Shown here piece by piece: positions 31,996-43,392 of a DNA stretch of 64,000 nucleotides (position 1 is its first letter; each line of letters starts with the position of its first letter). The DNA is from Pseudogymnoascus destructans (taxonomy: Eukaryota > Ascomycota > Leotiomycetes > Thelebolales > Thelebolaceae): positions 1,488,001-1,552,000 of the forward strand of contig NW_020167520.1 in NCBI RefSeq assembly GCF_001641265.1, written 5' to 3'. The translations under genes and the position numbers were made by a program. The notes under the pieces are model-generated. The model worked only from the letters and a program-made list of their open reading frames with translations, did no database searches and was not told the origin of the DNA.

Positions 31996-34900
31996 GAAAT
32001 GCTTTCCACCACGAGATGATGCGAAGCGACTCCGAGTTTTTTCAGACTAGCATCTACGAAATCGATCAGATCATTCATGAAAAGGAATTGGACGAGGATG
32101 CAGAAACACTTCACCTCATCCAACAGAAACTCCCGCATATGCACTGAAGCTATGCCGATGCCTTTTCGAAGTCGGAATCAGATCGGATCCCTCCGCACCG
32201 CATATACGACCATAAGATACAGCTCGAAGCTCCTCTACCAAACGCCTTCTCCCCACTCTACCGACAAGGCACCGAAGAGCTTAAGGCTACCAAGCAATAC
32301 CTGCTGGAAAACCTGGAAAAGGGATTCATCGTCAACAGCAACAGCCCCTTTGCGTCCCCTATCCTATTCGTAAAGAAAGCGGATGGCAAATTAAGATTTT
32401 GCATCGATTACCGGAAGTTAAATGGTCTCACCCGGAATGATCCCTACCCCATTCCGCGTATCGACGAACTACTAGGACGGGTGTCGAAAGCCAAAATCTT
32501 CACGAAGCTAGATATTAGACAATCCTTCCATCGTATACGAATGCACCCCGACTCAGAAGAGTACACTACCTTTCGGACTCGCTATGGAACATACAAATGC
32601 AAAGTGTTACCGTTTGGCCTGACGAACGGTCACGCAACCTATCAGCGGTATATGAACGATGTCCTAATGCAATATTTGGACGACTTCTGTACTGCCTACC
32701 TAGACAACATCCTAATCTACTCTGAGGACCCTACGGAACACGTAGACCATGTGCATAAGGTCCTACAGCATCTCGGAGAAGCTGGACTCCAAGCCGATTT
32801 GAACAAATGCGAGTTCGACGTCACCAGGACAAAATACTTGGGTTATGTTCTCACTACCTCTGGTGTCGAAGCGGACCCTGATAAAATCGAACCCCTTCGT
32901 AACTGGATCCGACCGACCACTGTTACGGGTGTGAAGTCCTACCTGGGATTCTGTGGCTTCTATAGACAATTCATTCGTAATTTTGGCAAAATAGCAAAGC
33001 CCCTCACCACCATCACTAGTCCATCGGAGCCGTTCCGGTGGACAGACGAATGTGAGGATGCGTTTGAGGAATTGTGATGACAATTTTTAGCGGTACAGGC
33101 ACTTCACCACTTCAACCCCGAATTGCCTACGAAGCTGTAGACCGACTCCTCTGACAGAGTGGTAGCTGGTGTGCTGTCTCAAGAACACCCTGACAAGTGA
33201 TGGTACCCTGTAAGCTTTTACAGTCATGTCCTATCTGGACATGAGATCAACTAGGAGATCCACGACAAGGAACTATTCGCAATAGTAAAGGCCTTTGGAA
33301 AATGGAGGCCCGAGTTGGCTTCGGTGCGCCACCGAGTTGACGTGTACACTGACCACCATTCGCTGGAATATTTCATGTGTACCAAGGTTCTCACCGCGAA
33401 GCAGGTTCGATGGATGGAGCTACTCTCCGACTTCAACTTCTGCATTACGTACACCGCGGGCAAGAATAACCAGAAGGCAGATATTCTGAGCTGAAGAGAC
33501 CAGGACTTGGTAACGCAGCAGAAAGTCAAGCTTGATAGTAGGGCGAGGGTATTGTTAGGTCCAAGCAGCCTGCACCCCCGAATCAGCACCGAACTCGCCG
33601 AGAGCTACATAGCATCCATTAATTCGATGGACACCCCCAAGCCCCAGGTGCCCTTCAATTTAATAGAGGCGCTATGTGCGGACAATCCGAAGTCATTCAC
33701 TGAGACTCGCACGAAACAACCCCTACCAGACGGATTCACGATGAACGACCTGCTCCTCCTGTACAAAGGCTACCTATGTGTGAATCGCCACACCGACCTA
33801 TGTACAAACTGATCTGGGAAGCGCACAATCAAGTGTCGTCAGCACATCCAAGTGGCAGGAAAACCTACCAATTGCTCGCTCCAAAGTATCATTGGGTCAG
33901 GATGGAAGCGGACTGTTTGTGGTATGTACGAAACTGCGTGACATGCCAGCTTTCTCACACCAATGTCACTAAGCAACAAGGATTCCTACACCCACTACCC
34001 GTACCTGAATATCCTATGCAACACCTCACCATGGACTTCAAGGAGTTCCCAAGGGACAAGCACAGATACGATAGCATCTTAGTGTTTATGGACAGACTCG
34101 GAAAGAGTTTGGTGACCATACCTTGCTACAAAACCACAACTGCCCGGCACATGGCAACTTTTGGCAGGACTTCTGTCGAATTATCGGCGTTAAGGTTAAG
34201 CTGTCGACTGCCTATCATAAGCAGACCGATGGGCAGACGGAAATCATGAACCGATACATCGATCAGAGACTGAGGCCTTTCGTATCCCATTATCAGGATA
34301 ACTGGAGCGAACTCATCCCCATAATGGACCGCATGCAAATGACACTCCCCCACGCATCCATTGGCATGACCCCCTACCGACTCAAGTACGGAACCGATCC
34401 ACGTACGAGTTGGGATTGGAACACCCCGAAAAGCACGAACCCCCGGGAGACCCTAAACCGAGAGGAAGCCAAGGCGGTTGCAGACCAAATGCATACTGCA
34501 TGGGTCCATGCAAAGGAAAACATGGCAAAGGCACAAGAGGAAATGTCTAAGCACGTGAATCGATGCTGAAGGGCCATCGACTGGGACATAGGAGATAGAG
34601 TGTACCTATCGACAAAAAATTTGAAGAACTCCCGCCCTAGCCGCAAGTTGGGCCAACAATGGGTCGGACCTTATACGGTGTTGGAACGGATTGGGCATGC
34701 GTTTCGATTGGAACTACCTACCGGTTCTCCAATACACGATGTGTTCTCACCAGACGTCCTCATGAAGGATCCGAACAACCCCCTACCGGGTCAGGATCTG
34801 CGTGAGCCTAGCAGCGAAGTGATAGACGGCGTAGAGGAATGGGAAGTGAAAAAGATCCTCGCCGTAAGGCTGTGCCGGAAGCAACTACAATACTGGGTTA

Positions 34901-35130
34901 GTTGGGTCGGATACGATCCGGACCCGGAGTGGTACCCAGCCTCAAACTTCATGAACTCTCCCCATAAACTCAGAGAGTTTCATACGGAATACCCAAATTT
35001 ACCAGGTCCACCTCAAGAACTACTCGGAGGGGTTATGGCAGGGGTGAAGGGGAACGAACAAAACTACAATCACGGAGGGAAAGACAAAGCGGAAGAAACA
35101 GAGTCGTTACTGTCTGCGACTCTAAGCTAA
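31996..35130 (+). pseudogene. G2 pol, degenerate
   Basis: It contains pol N-terminal segment, reverse transcriptase (KADGKLRFCIDYRKLNGLT near 32378; YLDNILIYS near 32700, where the second Asp of the catalytic YxDD is Asn), RNase H, integrase pieces and a chromodomain (LQYWVSWVGYDPDPEWYPAS near 34895). Stops at 32144, 33075, 33197, 33252, 33492 and 34567 and a missing integrase segment near 34150 mirror G1. The Asn change in the RT active site is specific to this copy. It is inactive. Confidence 0.88.
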
Positions 35131-35303
35131 AATACCCTCCGAGCCAGGGTGCACTCACCACCATAACTCTTGCGGGAGCCACCCATCCCAAACATCTCAC
35201 CGGCATCGCAACAAGCGGCTACCACCATGAGAGATGAAGGGTCGAAGTGACCCCACGCGAAGGGCCAGGCCCGAGTCCCCTCCGACACAGGGTCTTTCCC
35301 CAC

Positions 35304-35740
35304 CTAGGCCCCGTAGGCCGCCCTAACTTCCCCATCCTCCCCCTCTCTCCTTCCATCACCCCGAGTCGGAGCGACCGCGGGAGCGGCAGCAGTGGGCAGT
35401 TTGCCCACAGCAGCCACCAACTCCCCCAAGAGAGCAGGGACGCTCTCCTGTTCCGTCCGGAGACGGTGCAGCGATGACCGAATTTGCTGCCCAGAGTCAG
35501 CATTGAAACCACACCAAGTCACAAGGGGAAGGGGGTCTACTCACAGCCAGCCCCAAGTCGAGGGCAGTCCGAGTGGCGCGTGCCTCCTTGTAGAGGTCAC
35601 CCTCCGCCTCAGAGCGGAACTTGGGCATGCTCTGGATGGCCAGGAGGGCCACCCAATTGGCCTCGGTGGCAGCGGCGACAACGTCAGCGGGGATGAGGGG
35701 GGTGGCCTCTTTGGCGGCCAGGAGGGCCGCAAACTCTACT
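35304..35740 (-). pseudogene. Truncated copy of K1 in G2
   Basis: The minus strand holds the counterpart of K1 exon 3 (stop at 35304) and exon 2 but not the cysteine-rich exon 1. Exon 2 here is about 27 codons longer (EATPLIPADVVAAATEANW follows the AALLAAK segment), so K1 in G1 probably lost a piece between short GCGGCC-type repeats. The junction at 35740/35741 removes the 5' part. Confidence 0.7.
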
Positions 35741-35871
35741 TGATTGCTGCGTTGTGGAATAGTCTAAGCTACAACCCTTTGGCTCTGTTTTCTAAGAGAG
35801 TGTGTTGTCTTAGTAAAATCATCCCTTCCTTGGGTGGCTAGATTCTCACATCTGGTGCACCCACCATTACA
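35741..35871 (-). repeat. LTR fragment, inverted copy of the start of the 941-bp LTR
   Basis: It matches 16681-16811 in opposite orientation, ending in CCATTACA at 35871. Its right edge abuts the C2 reverse-transcriptase sequence and its left edge abuts G2, so it is the truncated end of an LTR that entered C2. Confidence 0.8.
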
Positions 35872-36400
35872 TCTGCCTTAACAACTGCTGCAAAGGTTTC
35901 TTCATAGTCAAGGCCTTCGATTTGCTGGAAGCGTCGAGCTACAAGTCATGCTTTATGTTTGTAGACTTCCCCATCTGCACCAAGTTTTTGTTTGAAAACC
36001 CATCGAGAAGTGAGTGGTTTCCTTCCTGCTGGGAGGTCGATAATTTCCCAGGTTTTGTTATCTTTGAGGCTTTGGATCTCAGCTTGGATAGCTTGAGTCC
36101 ATAAGACTGCTTGCAGTGATCGCATAGCTTCAGCATATGACTTCAGTTCAATGGATTGCACCAACTGTATAGTATCAAGCATAGCATGTCTGCTTTTCTT
36201 AGTTGGTGGTGATGAACTATGGAGATTGTCATTCATTTTCGAGCGACGAATGAGAATGATGTTATCTTGGGACGAGAATGGTTCAGAGTCTGATAGCTCA
36301 GTAATAGTCCGTTTATGTTCCTGAGTAAGGGCTCTAGTTTGACTGTTGTCATCATCTGGCTGCAATCGAGTGATAGATGCTCCTGAATTTTGGTATGCTG
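35872..36400 (-). pseudogene. C2 reverse transcriptase N-terminus
   Basis: It contains the copia RT entry block (EIQSLKDNKTWEIIDLPAGR then LTSRWVFKQKLGADGEV). A stop follows after KHKA (35944), then LVARRFQQIEGLDYEETFAA, and the sequence ends at the LTR fragment. The finger subdomain is recognisable; the palm with the catalytic YVDD is absent. Confidence 0.85.
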
Positions 36401-36790
36401 CTTGGAGTCCCGACCAATGATTGTAGCATCCACTTAGTAGGCTGTCGCCCTCATAGTCATTATAGATCCAGATAGTAACTGAGTGATAAAGATCACTGCT
36501 AGGCGTGTTGATTTGAAGAGTCTCCCCCTGAGCAGTAATGTATCCAAGACGAAGATTGAGAGCGTGTGTGTTTGCCCAGTGATAAAGAATGGCACCTAAC
36601 TGGTCGGCAGAAAAGTTTGAGGTGTTTGTTACTCCTGCACTAGTACTAGCTGCAAGGAGATCGGGATGTTGAAGTGTAGAGCGAAGGTCTTGTAGATTTT
36701 GTTGAGGTAATCCTGGGTACTGGGCGGCGATGCTTCGCTGCATAGCATAGAGTCCACATTCAAGTCCAGTACCAGGGGTGGAGATCATAG
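36400..36790 (-). other. OTU-like cysteine-protease candidate domain in C2 pol
   Basis: Within the same frame as the RT start, a Cys motif (GTGLECGLYAMQRSIAAQ) is followed by a helical DLRSTL segment and by SADQLGAILYHW. The end is a VTIWIYND...YNHWSGL segment. The order Cys, then Asn/Asp, then His-Trp about 125 residues later is that of OTU/papain-fold peptidases. No stop falls within it. A role in cutting the polyprotein or removing ubiquitin would be inference; the fold call itself is tentative. Confidence 0.5.
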
Positions 36791-37104
36791 TATAGCCGTT
36801 TGGGAAGGCTATTTGAAATGGAGAGGTTGAGTCATTCGTTACCTGGGTTGGCAGATTGTGGCTAGGTCCTGTAAACGTCTTTCCTGGAACTAGGCCCCAT
36901 CGTGCAAAGGCTTGCGTTGAGCCTGGTCGTGCAACTGTTGGAAGATAGGAGTATTTGTTATAATCCGGTCAGAGGACAGCCTGTACTCCTCCATCGGCTG
37001 TGTCCTTTATTTGATGGGTCCGAGTTGTGTAGGTCTCAGCAATACCTCCTGTACGAATGTAGGTGCAGAAGGTAGTTGTTAAATCTTTTGGGTGTAGTGC
37101 ATTG

Positions 37105-37862
37105 CTTTTCACGCAGGTGAAACATTGCTTGTCTCCATTGCAGATTCGTTTTTGTGTAATGCATGTTCGACATTCTGAATTGCTCTCAGAGATGTTAAAT
37201 ACCTCTGGTTTGTCTTTATAGCGGCTTGTTGTAGAGTGTGTGACATGGTTGAGGCGTTTTACAAGTCCCTCTTGGTCAACATAGATACAATCTTTGCCTT
37301 TTCGTACGCATGCTTGGCATGGACGATTTGTGTCACAGAAGCTTCGTTTTGTGCATCCTCAACATTTTGGCTTAGCCTTAACTGCAGCAGTGTCATATTG
37401 AGGGATGCATTTGCGATTTCTAATGCATGTGTTGCATGGTGATTTGCCGTTACAGGCGCGCTGCATCCTCTTGCAGAACATGCATTTTTGATCGTCTTGG
37501 ACACCTTTTCGGTAGGGAAGGGCATCTAGTGGGCATTTGACCTTACCGCTAGTTCTTGCCTTTGCACCAGTAAGGTCTGCATTGCATTTTCCTGATCGTT
37601 TAACACAGGCATTGCAGCGACTATCTGGTCCTTGAGGTTTACAACAGGGTTGATTTTGCTGATAGCAGAATCGACACAGATTTTCCTCTGGTGGTGCAAT
37701 TTTCTTAACGTCGTTTCAATAGTGCTTTGGGATGTGTTTTGCTTGCGTCTCGGGAGTCTGATTAGAGAATCGCACAGAAGCCTTTTTGCATGGTGAACAT
37801 GGTATGCCAACTTCGTCCCTATCACATCGTTTGCCATACTGAAAGCAGCAATCACACTGTGA
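37105..37862 (-). other. Five tandem zinc-cluster-like modules in C2 pol
   Basis: In one frame of the minus strand there are five blocks with C-x2-C...C...C-x2-C...C spacing. Examples are CMFCKRMQRACNGKSPC plus NTC and a final Cys (third), and CRTCITQKRICNGDKQC plus FTC (fifth). The second and third have all six cysteines in near GAL4-type spacing; the first and fifth have five. They follow an acidic Ser/Asp/Glu linker (37875-38290) and precede the OTU-like segment. Stops near 37730 and 37369 and at 37871-37875 show decay. Confidence 0.7.
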
Positions 37863-37874
37863 GTTATCTGGTCA

Positions 37875-38451
37875 TCACCATTTGGATTTTGGGAGAAGAG
37901 ATGGGTCCTCATCAGTTGTCTCGTTTTTCCGTTCTAACAGAGGTTCTGTGTGTGAGGTGTCTTCAGCGATTGCAGCAGAGGCAAAATATTTTGAGACTTC
38001 GTTTTCAGATGCTGTGTCTTGATCGTCTTCCATTTGAGAGTGTTGAGAGGTGTCATTTTCAGACTCAGACTCTGTGTCTTCAGCTTGAGAGTATTGTAAG
38101 TATTGAGAGGCATCATTATGAAACTCTAAATCTTCTGTAGGAGAGTGTTGAGAGGCGTCATCAGCTGACTCTGTGCCTTTAGATTGAGATTCCATTTCTG
38201 TACTATTGTAAGAATTAGTGGGAAGAGGCAGTCGATCCTGAAATGACAGTTGGGCGTGGGGATCAGTAAGCCCTTCGCCATCATCAATACGAGCCACACC
38301 AACTCGGAAGACCTGATTCTTGTCTGGTGAGAATATTTTGTAGATGGATTCACTCTCACATCCTATGAAATATCCCAGCCATCCTCGCGGAATGTGTAGC
38401 TTTGGTTGACCCTGTCATCTCTCAGGAGGATAGGATACATATGTCTGACTA
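37875..38451 (-). pseudogene. C2 integrase C-terminal segment and acidic linker
   Basis: It opens with the copia integrase tail (KLHIPRGWLGYFIGCESESI then YKIFSPDKNQVFRVGV), followed by about 110 residues rich in Ser, Glu and Asp with repeated SQHS/NDASQ units. A TGA at 38417 lies just before the tail. The segment continues the integrase at 51919-52719 after removal of the insertions. Confidence 0.8.
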
Positions 38452-38802
38452 TGTAAGGACACAGGGCACCCAGCTCACAGTAATAGCATATGAGAGTGCG
38501 AGTCAGAGGCTAAACGGATGCTATCCTATAGGTCTACTACGAAGGATACCAAAAAGATGAAGGGGGAACCCCGTTGAGTCTGTTTCCTTAAGTACCCGAA
38601 ACGGGCACGACTCGGTTATCCCAACCCTAGCCCTGAACCTTCCATCGCAATAGGTCGGCATTGACCCTGAACCCTACACCCTTACCGTCCCCCACTATAG
38701 TGTAACTCGCTATGTGCTCCTCTACTGGTTTCATGCTTGTAGTGACCGTAATAGCTCTGAGGCAGGTTCTTCGAGTATCTAGGTAAGGCGGCATCCTTAC
38801 AG
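38452..38802 (-). repeat. Solo LTR in C2, 351 bp
   Basis: It has TGTAAGGACAC...CATCCTTACA ends and GACTA duplicated at 38447-38451 and 38803-38807. It is closely similar to the solo LTR at 22557-22927 in reverse orientation. Confidence 0.9.
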
Positions 38803-38860
38803 ACTACCCCAGATTCTCTCTCGAGCAAAAAATGGCTGGTTCTTATAGACAGCTTCCCAT

Positions 38861-39150
38861 TAGACTGGCCACGGTCCGGTCCGGTCCGGTCTTTTAATGT
38901 TGAGTGAGGACTGTTTTACGGTCCAGTCTTTTTTTTTAGGACTGGACCTTGAGACAAAAAGACCGGACTGATAACATTCCGGTCTTTTTTTTAGAGTGTA
39001 GACTGTTTGCTAAAAGTTGAGGTCCCTTTAAAAGACCGGACTGATAATAGTCCAGTCTTTTTTTAGAGTGTGGACTGTTTGCGAAAATTGAGGACTGTTT
39101 AAAAGACTAGACCGTTCGGTCTTTCCTAAGAACAGTCTGGTCCAGTCCAG
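38861..39150. repeat. Left subterminal repeats of hAT2
   Basis: Many copies of GGTCCGGTCTT, GTCCAGTCTT and the complement AAAGACCGGACTG are present, including two roughly 70-bp units (38958-39115). hAT transposases typically bind such short subterminal motifs. Confidence 0.8.
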
Positions 39151-39406
39151 TCTTTTACATTATAAGTGGGGGCCACCACATGTCATCACATGATATGTTA
39201 TTAGGAATAGCTTTAAGTGCAATCGAATATTAATAACGTTACTATTAAGCGTTACTGTACATGCATTTTGAGGTATAAGTTGAAAGTAGTATAACTATAA
39301 TAGTTCCATTTACACACTGTTAAATAATCACGTGTGATTATATTTACACGTGATATTATATTTACAAGTGATATCATATTATTCAATTAAAATCGATCAT
39401 AGAGTA

Positions 39407-41244
39407 ACGTACATGTATAGCGAAAGCGCCAAACAAGCGAAAGCGCCAAAATTATCTACCCTCACGACAAACATTGCGATAAATCTACCACAACATTAGA
39501 AATCAATTGAAACTACTCGGAGTCCTCTTCCTCAGAGGTGTCTATTACAATCTGACACGTGCGCGCATTGTGCCCAGTCTCACCACACTTGCCACAGCGA
39601 CGGGCACGGGTTTCTTCCCTTGGCTTCCGACCACGGCTTGCCCTTATTTCCTGCTCTACCTGCTGCACAACATCCCTCTCATCCTGTAGCTCTTGCGCCC
39701 CTTGTTGACTAAGTGATCCTCCTTGCTGTAGTCGTGTTTTCCTAGCTCTCCGGCGCTTGCTTAGTACTTCATTTGCCTGTCGTAGGTTTTGGTTCTCTCC
39801 CTTTAGCAGTGCTAATTGATGCATTATTTGCGATGCACCCTTTGTAAACTGGTCAACAGCTGCATAGATTGAGGTTGGAGAGGAGTTTTAATAAATGTAG
39901 ACTGTGACATAGCTTCAATTGGGTTGTTTGGTGTCTGAGAAACCCAAGGTTGAGCAGTACCTGGGCGGGAGCTTGGAGGCGTTGGTGTCCTTAACTTAAG
40001 ATCAAGTGTAGATATCACTCTCTCAGGGTCAAATGGAAGAAGCCCTGCCCCTCGGAACCCGCCTCAAATGTTACTTTCCGTCATTGTAGTGTTAAATGCA
40101 GCGTGGAAGGCAGGAAAGAAGTCATCCTTTGTAATATGAGAAATATGAGCCTGCATCATATCTTCAATTTGCCGACCATAGGCCTGCTTTAACGGGCCGA
40201 AACAGCCAACATCAAGTGGCTGGAGTAGATGAGAAGAGTGAGCAGGCATACAAAGCGTAATAATGTTGTGTTCCTTGCAGTACTCCTCAAACTCATCTGA
40301 GTGGTGGCTCTCATGACCATCAAGGACTAACAAGCGATAACCACCAACACTCCGGGCCTTTGTATGCTTCTCAAAGTGCTGAATCCAATCCATGCCTCTC
40401 TCGTTTGTAGTCCAGCCATTTTCAGTAACAGAAATCACCCAATCACTTGAAAATCCACTATTCTCATACCAAGATGTAAGGTGGTTTTTGCCTGCAACAA
40501 TGATAAATGGTGGTACTGCCCAACCTTGAGAACTAACGCCTTGGATTACTGTAACCCATTCCCAATTACCAGGCTGTACCTTCTTTGCTTTTGCCCGCCC
40601 GTCTGAGCTTGTTACAACCATAGCAGTTGAGATAACGCCCATCATAAACCCAGTCTCATCAAAGTTGTAGATATCTGCTTCATCGATACCATATTTCGCA
40701 ATTGTGTTACGCACAAGCTCAAACCAGCCATTAATAACTTCTGGATCTTCGCACTTAGCCCTCTGGTAGTCGTATTTGCGCTGAAAGCGTGTCTGGAGCT
40801 CTACACGCCGCTTAACAAAGTTTGAAGCCCAACGCGACCCAACGCGTGACGCGTCGCGTGTTGCAAGTAGTCGACTTGCCATATCTTCAACAACAGACAG
40901 CCGAGGAGGAAACCCTTTGGCAGCTAGGTCGAGTATATACTGAACAAGGACGGACTCCTCTAGGTTAGTTAATTTCCGTAAGTTGGCTTGGATATCGCGT
41001 CGTGAAGGTACACCTTCTAGACGACGACCTAGCTTGCGGTGGTCCACAGAATAGATCCTAGCAGCAACTCGAAGGCGTAACTTTGGGTCGCTTTGCATAG
41101 CCTGGATAGCTAGCACTAATTGGCTTTCATCGTTTTTATGGGGCATGTTTTGTTGTTGAGGAATTTAACATTTAGTTGGGGGGTTTGGTCACCGCATCAT
41201 TTTGGCGCTTTCGCTTGTTTGGCGCTTTCGCTATACATGTACGT
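39407..41244 (-). mobile_element. P2: pogo-type element in hAT2
   Basis: This 1838-bp element has TA duplications (39405-39406, 41245-41246). The inverted repeat begins ACGTACATGTATAGCGAAAG and contains GCGAAAGCGCCAAA twice in tandem. It is nearly identical to P4 (inverted) except for a 22-bp deletion near 39890. Confidence 0.93.
39513..41146 (-). pseudogene. P2 transposase (CENP-B/DDE plus CCHC knuckle), broken
   Basis: The first 360 codons (41146-40064) are open: psq-like HTH, CENP-B HTH, DDE core with IYNFDETGFM, RLLVLDGHESHH and HSSHLLQPLDVGCFGPLK. A TGA at 40064-40066 lies before the GGFRGAGLLPF segment. The frame then continues to 39824, where a 22-bp deletion shifts it. The C-terminus (39824-39513) has a coiled coil and a zinc knuckle CGKCGETGHNARTC, unusual for pogo transposases. 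P4 shares the TGA. Confidence 0.88.
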
Positions 41245-41353
41245 TAGTCAATTAGTTATGACTTATATTTGATATGAGTTTAATTAAGCATTAATAGCAG
41301 CTACTAATGTTACTATTAATTATTACTATAGTTTGATAAATATTATATGGTTA

Positions 41354-43213
41354 ACGTGCATGTATAACGAAAGTGCCAAACAAGCGAAAGTGCCAAAATA
41401 TCGCGACTACCCCATAAGAATTGCGATAAATCCACCACAACAATATAAATTAATTAAAACTACTCGGAGTCCTCTTCCTCAGACCTGTCTATTACAATCT
41501 GACAAGTGCGCGCATTGTGTCCAGTCTCACCACACTTGCCACAGCGACGTGCATGGGTTTCTTCCCTTGGCTTCCGACCACTAGTTGCCCTTATTTCTTG
41601 CTCTACTTGCTGCACAACGTCCCTCTCGTCCTGTAGCTCCTGTGCTACCTGTTGACTAAGTGATCCTCCTTGCTGTAGTCGTGTTTTATTAGCTCTCCGG
41701 CGCTTGCTTAGCACTTCATTTGCCTGTCGCAGGTTTTGGTTCTCTGCTTTTAACAATGCTAATTGATGCATTATTTGCGATGCACCCTTTGTAAACTGGT
41801 CAACAGCTGCATAGATTGAGGTTGGAGAGCTATTTTGATGATGCGCAATTCAGTTTTTAATGAAAGTAGACTGTGATACAGCTTCAGTTGGGTTATTTGG
41901 TGTCTGAGAAACCCATGGTTGAGCGGTGTTTGGGTGAGAGGTTGGAGGTGTTGGCGTCTTAAACCTAAGGTCAAGTGTAGATATTACACTCTCAGGGCTA
42001 AATGGAAGAAGCCCAGCACCTCGGAACCCTCCCTGAATATTGCTTTCTGTCATTGCAATGTTAAATGCAGCGTGGAAGGCAGGAAAGAAGTCATCCTTAG
42101 TAATGTGAATAATATGAGCCCGCATCATATCTTCAATTTGCCGACCATAAGCTCTCTTTAATGGGCCAAAACAGCCAACATCAAGTGGTTGGAGTATATG
42201 GGAAGAGTGAGCAGGCATACAAAGCGTAATAATGTTGTGTTCTTTGCAGTACTCCTCAAACTTGTCTGAGTGGTGGCTCTCATGACCATCAAGGACTAAC
42301 AAGCGATAACCACCAACACTCCGGGGCTTTGTGTGCTTCTCAAAATGCTGAATCCAATCCATACCTCTCTCGTTTGTAGTCCAGCCATTTGCAGTAACAG
42401 CGATTACCCAATCTGCTGGAAATCCGCTATTCTCATACCAAGATGCAAGGTGGTTTTTACCTGCCACAATGACAAATGGCGGCACTGCCCAACCTTGAGA
42501 ACTAACGCCTTGGATTACTGTAACCCATTCCCGATTGCCAGGCTGCACCTTTTTTGCCTTTGCCCGCCCATCTGAGCTCGTTACTACCGTTGCGCTTGAG
42601 ATGATGCCCATCATAAACCCAGTCTCATCAAAGTTGTAGATATCTGCATTGTTGATGCCATACTTTAGAATTGTGTTCCATACAAGCTCAAACCAGCCAC
42701 GAATGACTTCTGGATCTTCGCACTTAGCCCTCTGGTAGTCGTATTTTCGCTGGAAGCGTGTCCGGAGCTATACATGGCGCTTAACAAAGTTTGAAGCCCA
42801 ACGTGACCCGACGCGTGGCGCGTCGCGTGTTGCAAGTAGTCGATTTGCCATATCTTCAACAATAGACAACTGAGGAGGGAACCCTTTAGCAGCTAAGTCA
42901 AGTATATACTGAACAAGAACTGATTCCTCTAGGTTACTTAATTTCTGTAAGTTGGCTTGGATATTGCGTCGTGAAGGTATGCCTTGTAAATGGTGACGTA
43001 GCTTGCGGTGGTCTACGGAATAGATCCTAGCTGCAACTCGAAGGCGCAAATTTGGGTCGCTTTGCATAGCTTGGATATCTAGCACTAATTTGCTTTCATC
43101 ATTTTTATGGCGCATGTTTTGTTGTGGAGGAATTTAACATTTAGTTGGGGGGGTTGGTCACCGCATGATTTTGGCACTTTCGCTTGTTTGGCACTTTCGT
43201 TATACATGCACGT
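41354..43213 (-). mobile_element. P3: diverged pogo-type element in hAT2
   Basis: This 1860-bp element has TA duplications at 41352-41353 and 43214-43215. The inverted repeat begins ACGTGCATGTATAACGAAAG with the same double-unit structure as P2 but with A/T substitutions. It has the same gene layout as P2 and P4 and about 90 percent similarity by eye. Confidence 0.92.
41460..43115 (-). pseudogene. P3 transposase, stops
   Basis: It is open from 43115 to a TAG at 42768. It resumes through the DDE core (IYNFDETGFMMG, LLVLDGHESHH) and, unlike P2 and P4, keeps a sense codon before GGFRGAGLLPF. A second stop at 41850 precedes the C-terminal coiled coil and CCHC knuckle (41771-41460). It is the oldest of the three related copies. 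Confidence 0.85.
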
Positions 43214-43392
43214 TACGTTAATTTAATAGTTATTAATTAATATAGTTAACATTTGCATAACAGTTATAGTATAATGAACTTCAGTTTCATCATAAATTAT
43301 GTAATTAAGCGTTACTGTTTACTGTCACGACTGAAATACTAAAGACAGGTTGTGAAATCATCAATTGACTATTTATACAAGAACACACTAAT

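Larger units (their letters stand above)
31996..35740 (+). mobile_element. G2: inverted near-copy of gypsy G1, lacking LTRs
   Basis: Pol on the plus strand (31996-35130) and the convergent K1 copy (35740-35304, minus) match G1 closely over about 3.6 kb. It shares the same stops and the same integrase deletion. The left junction joins the fragment at 31692 and the right junction abuts an LTR fragment at 35741. No LTR of its own is present. Confidence 0.88.
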
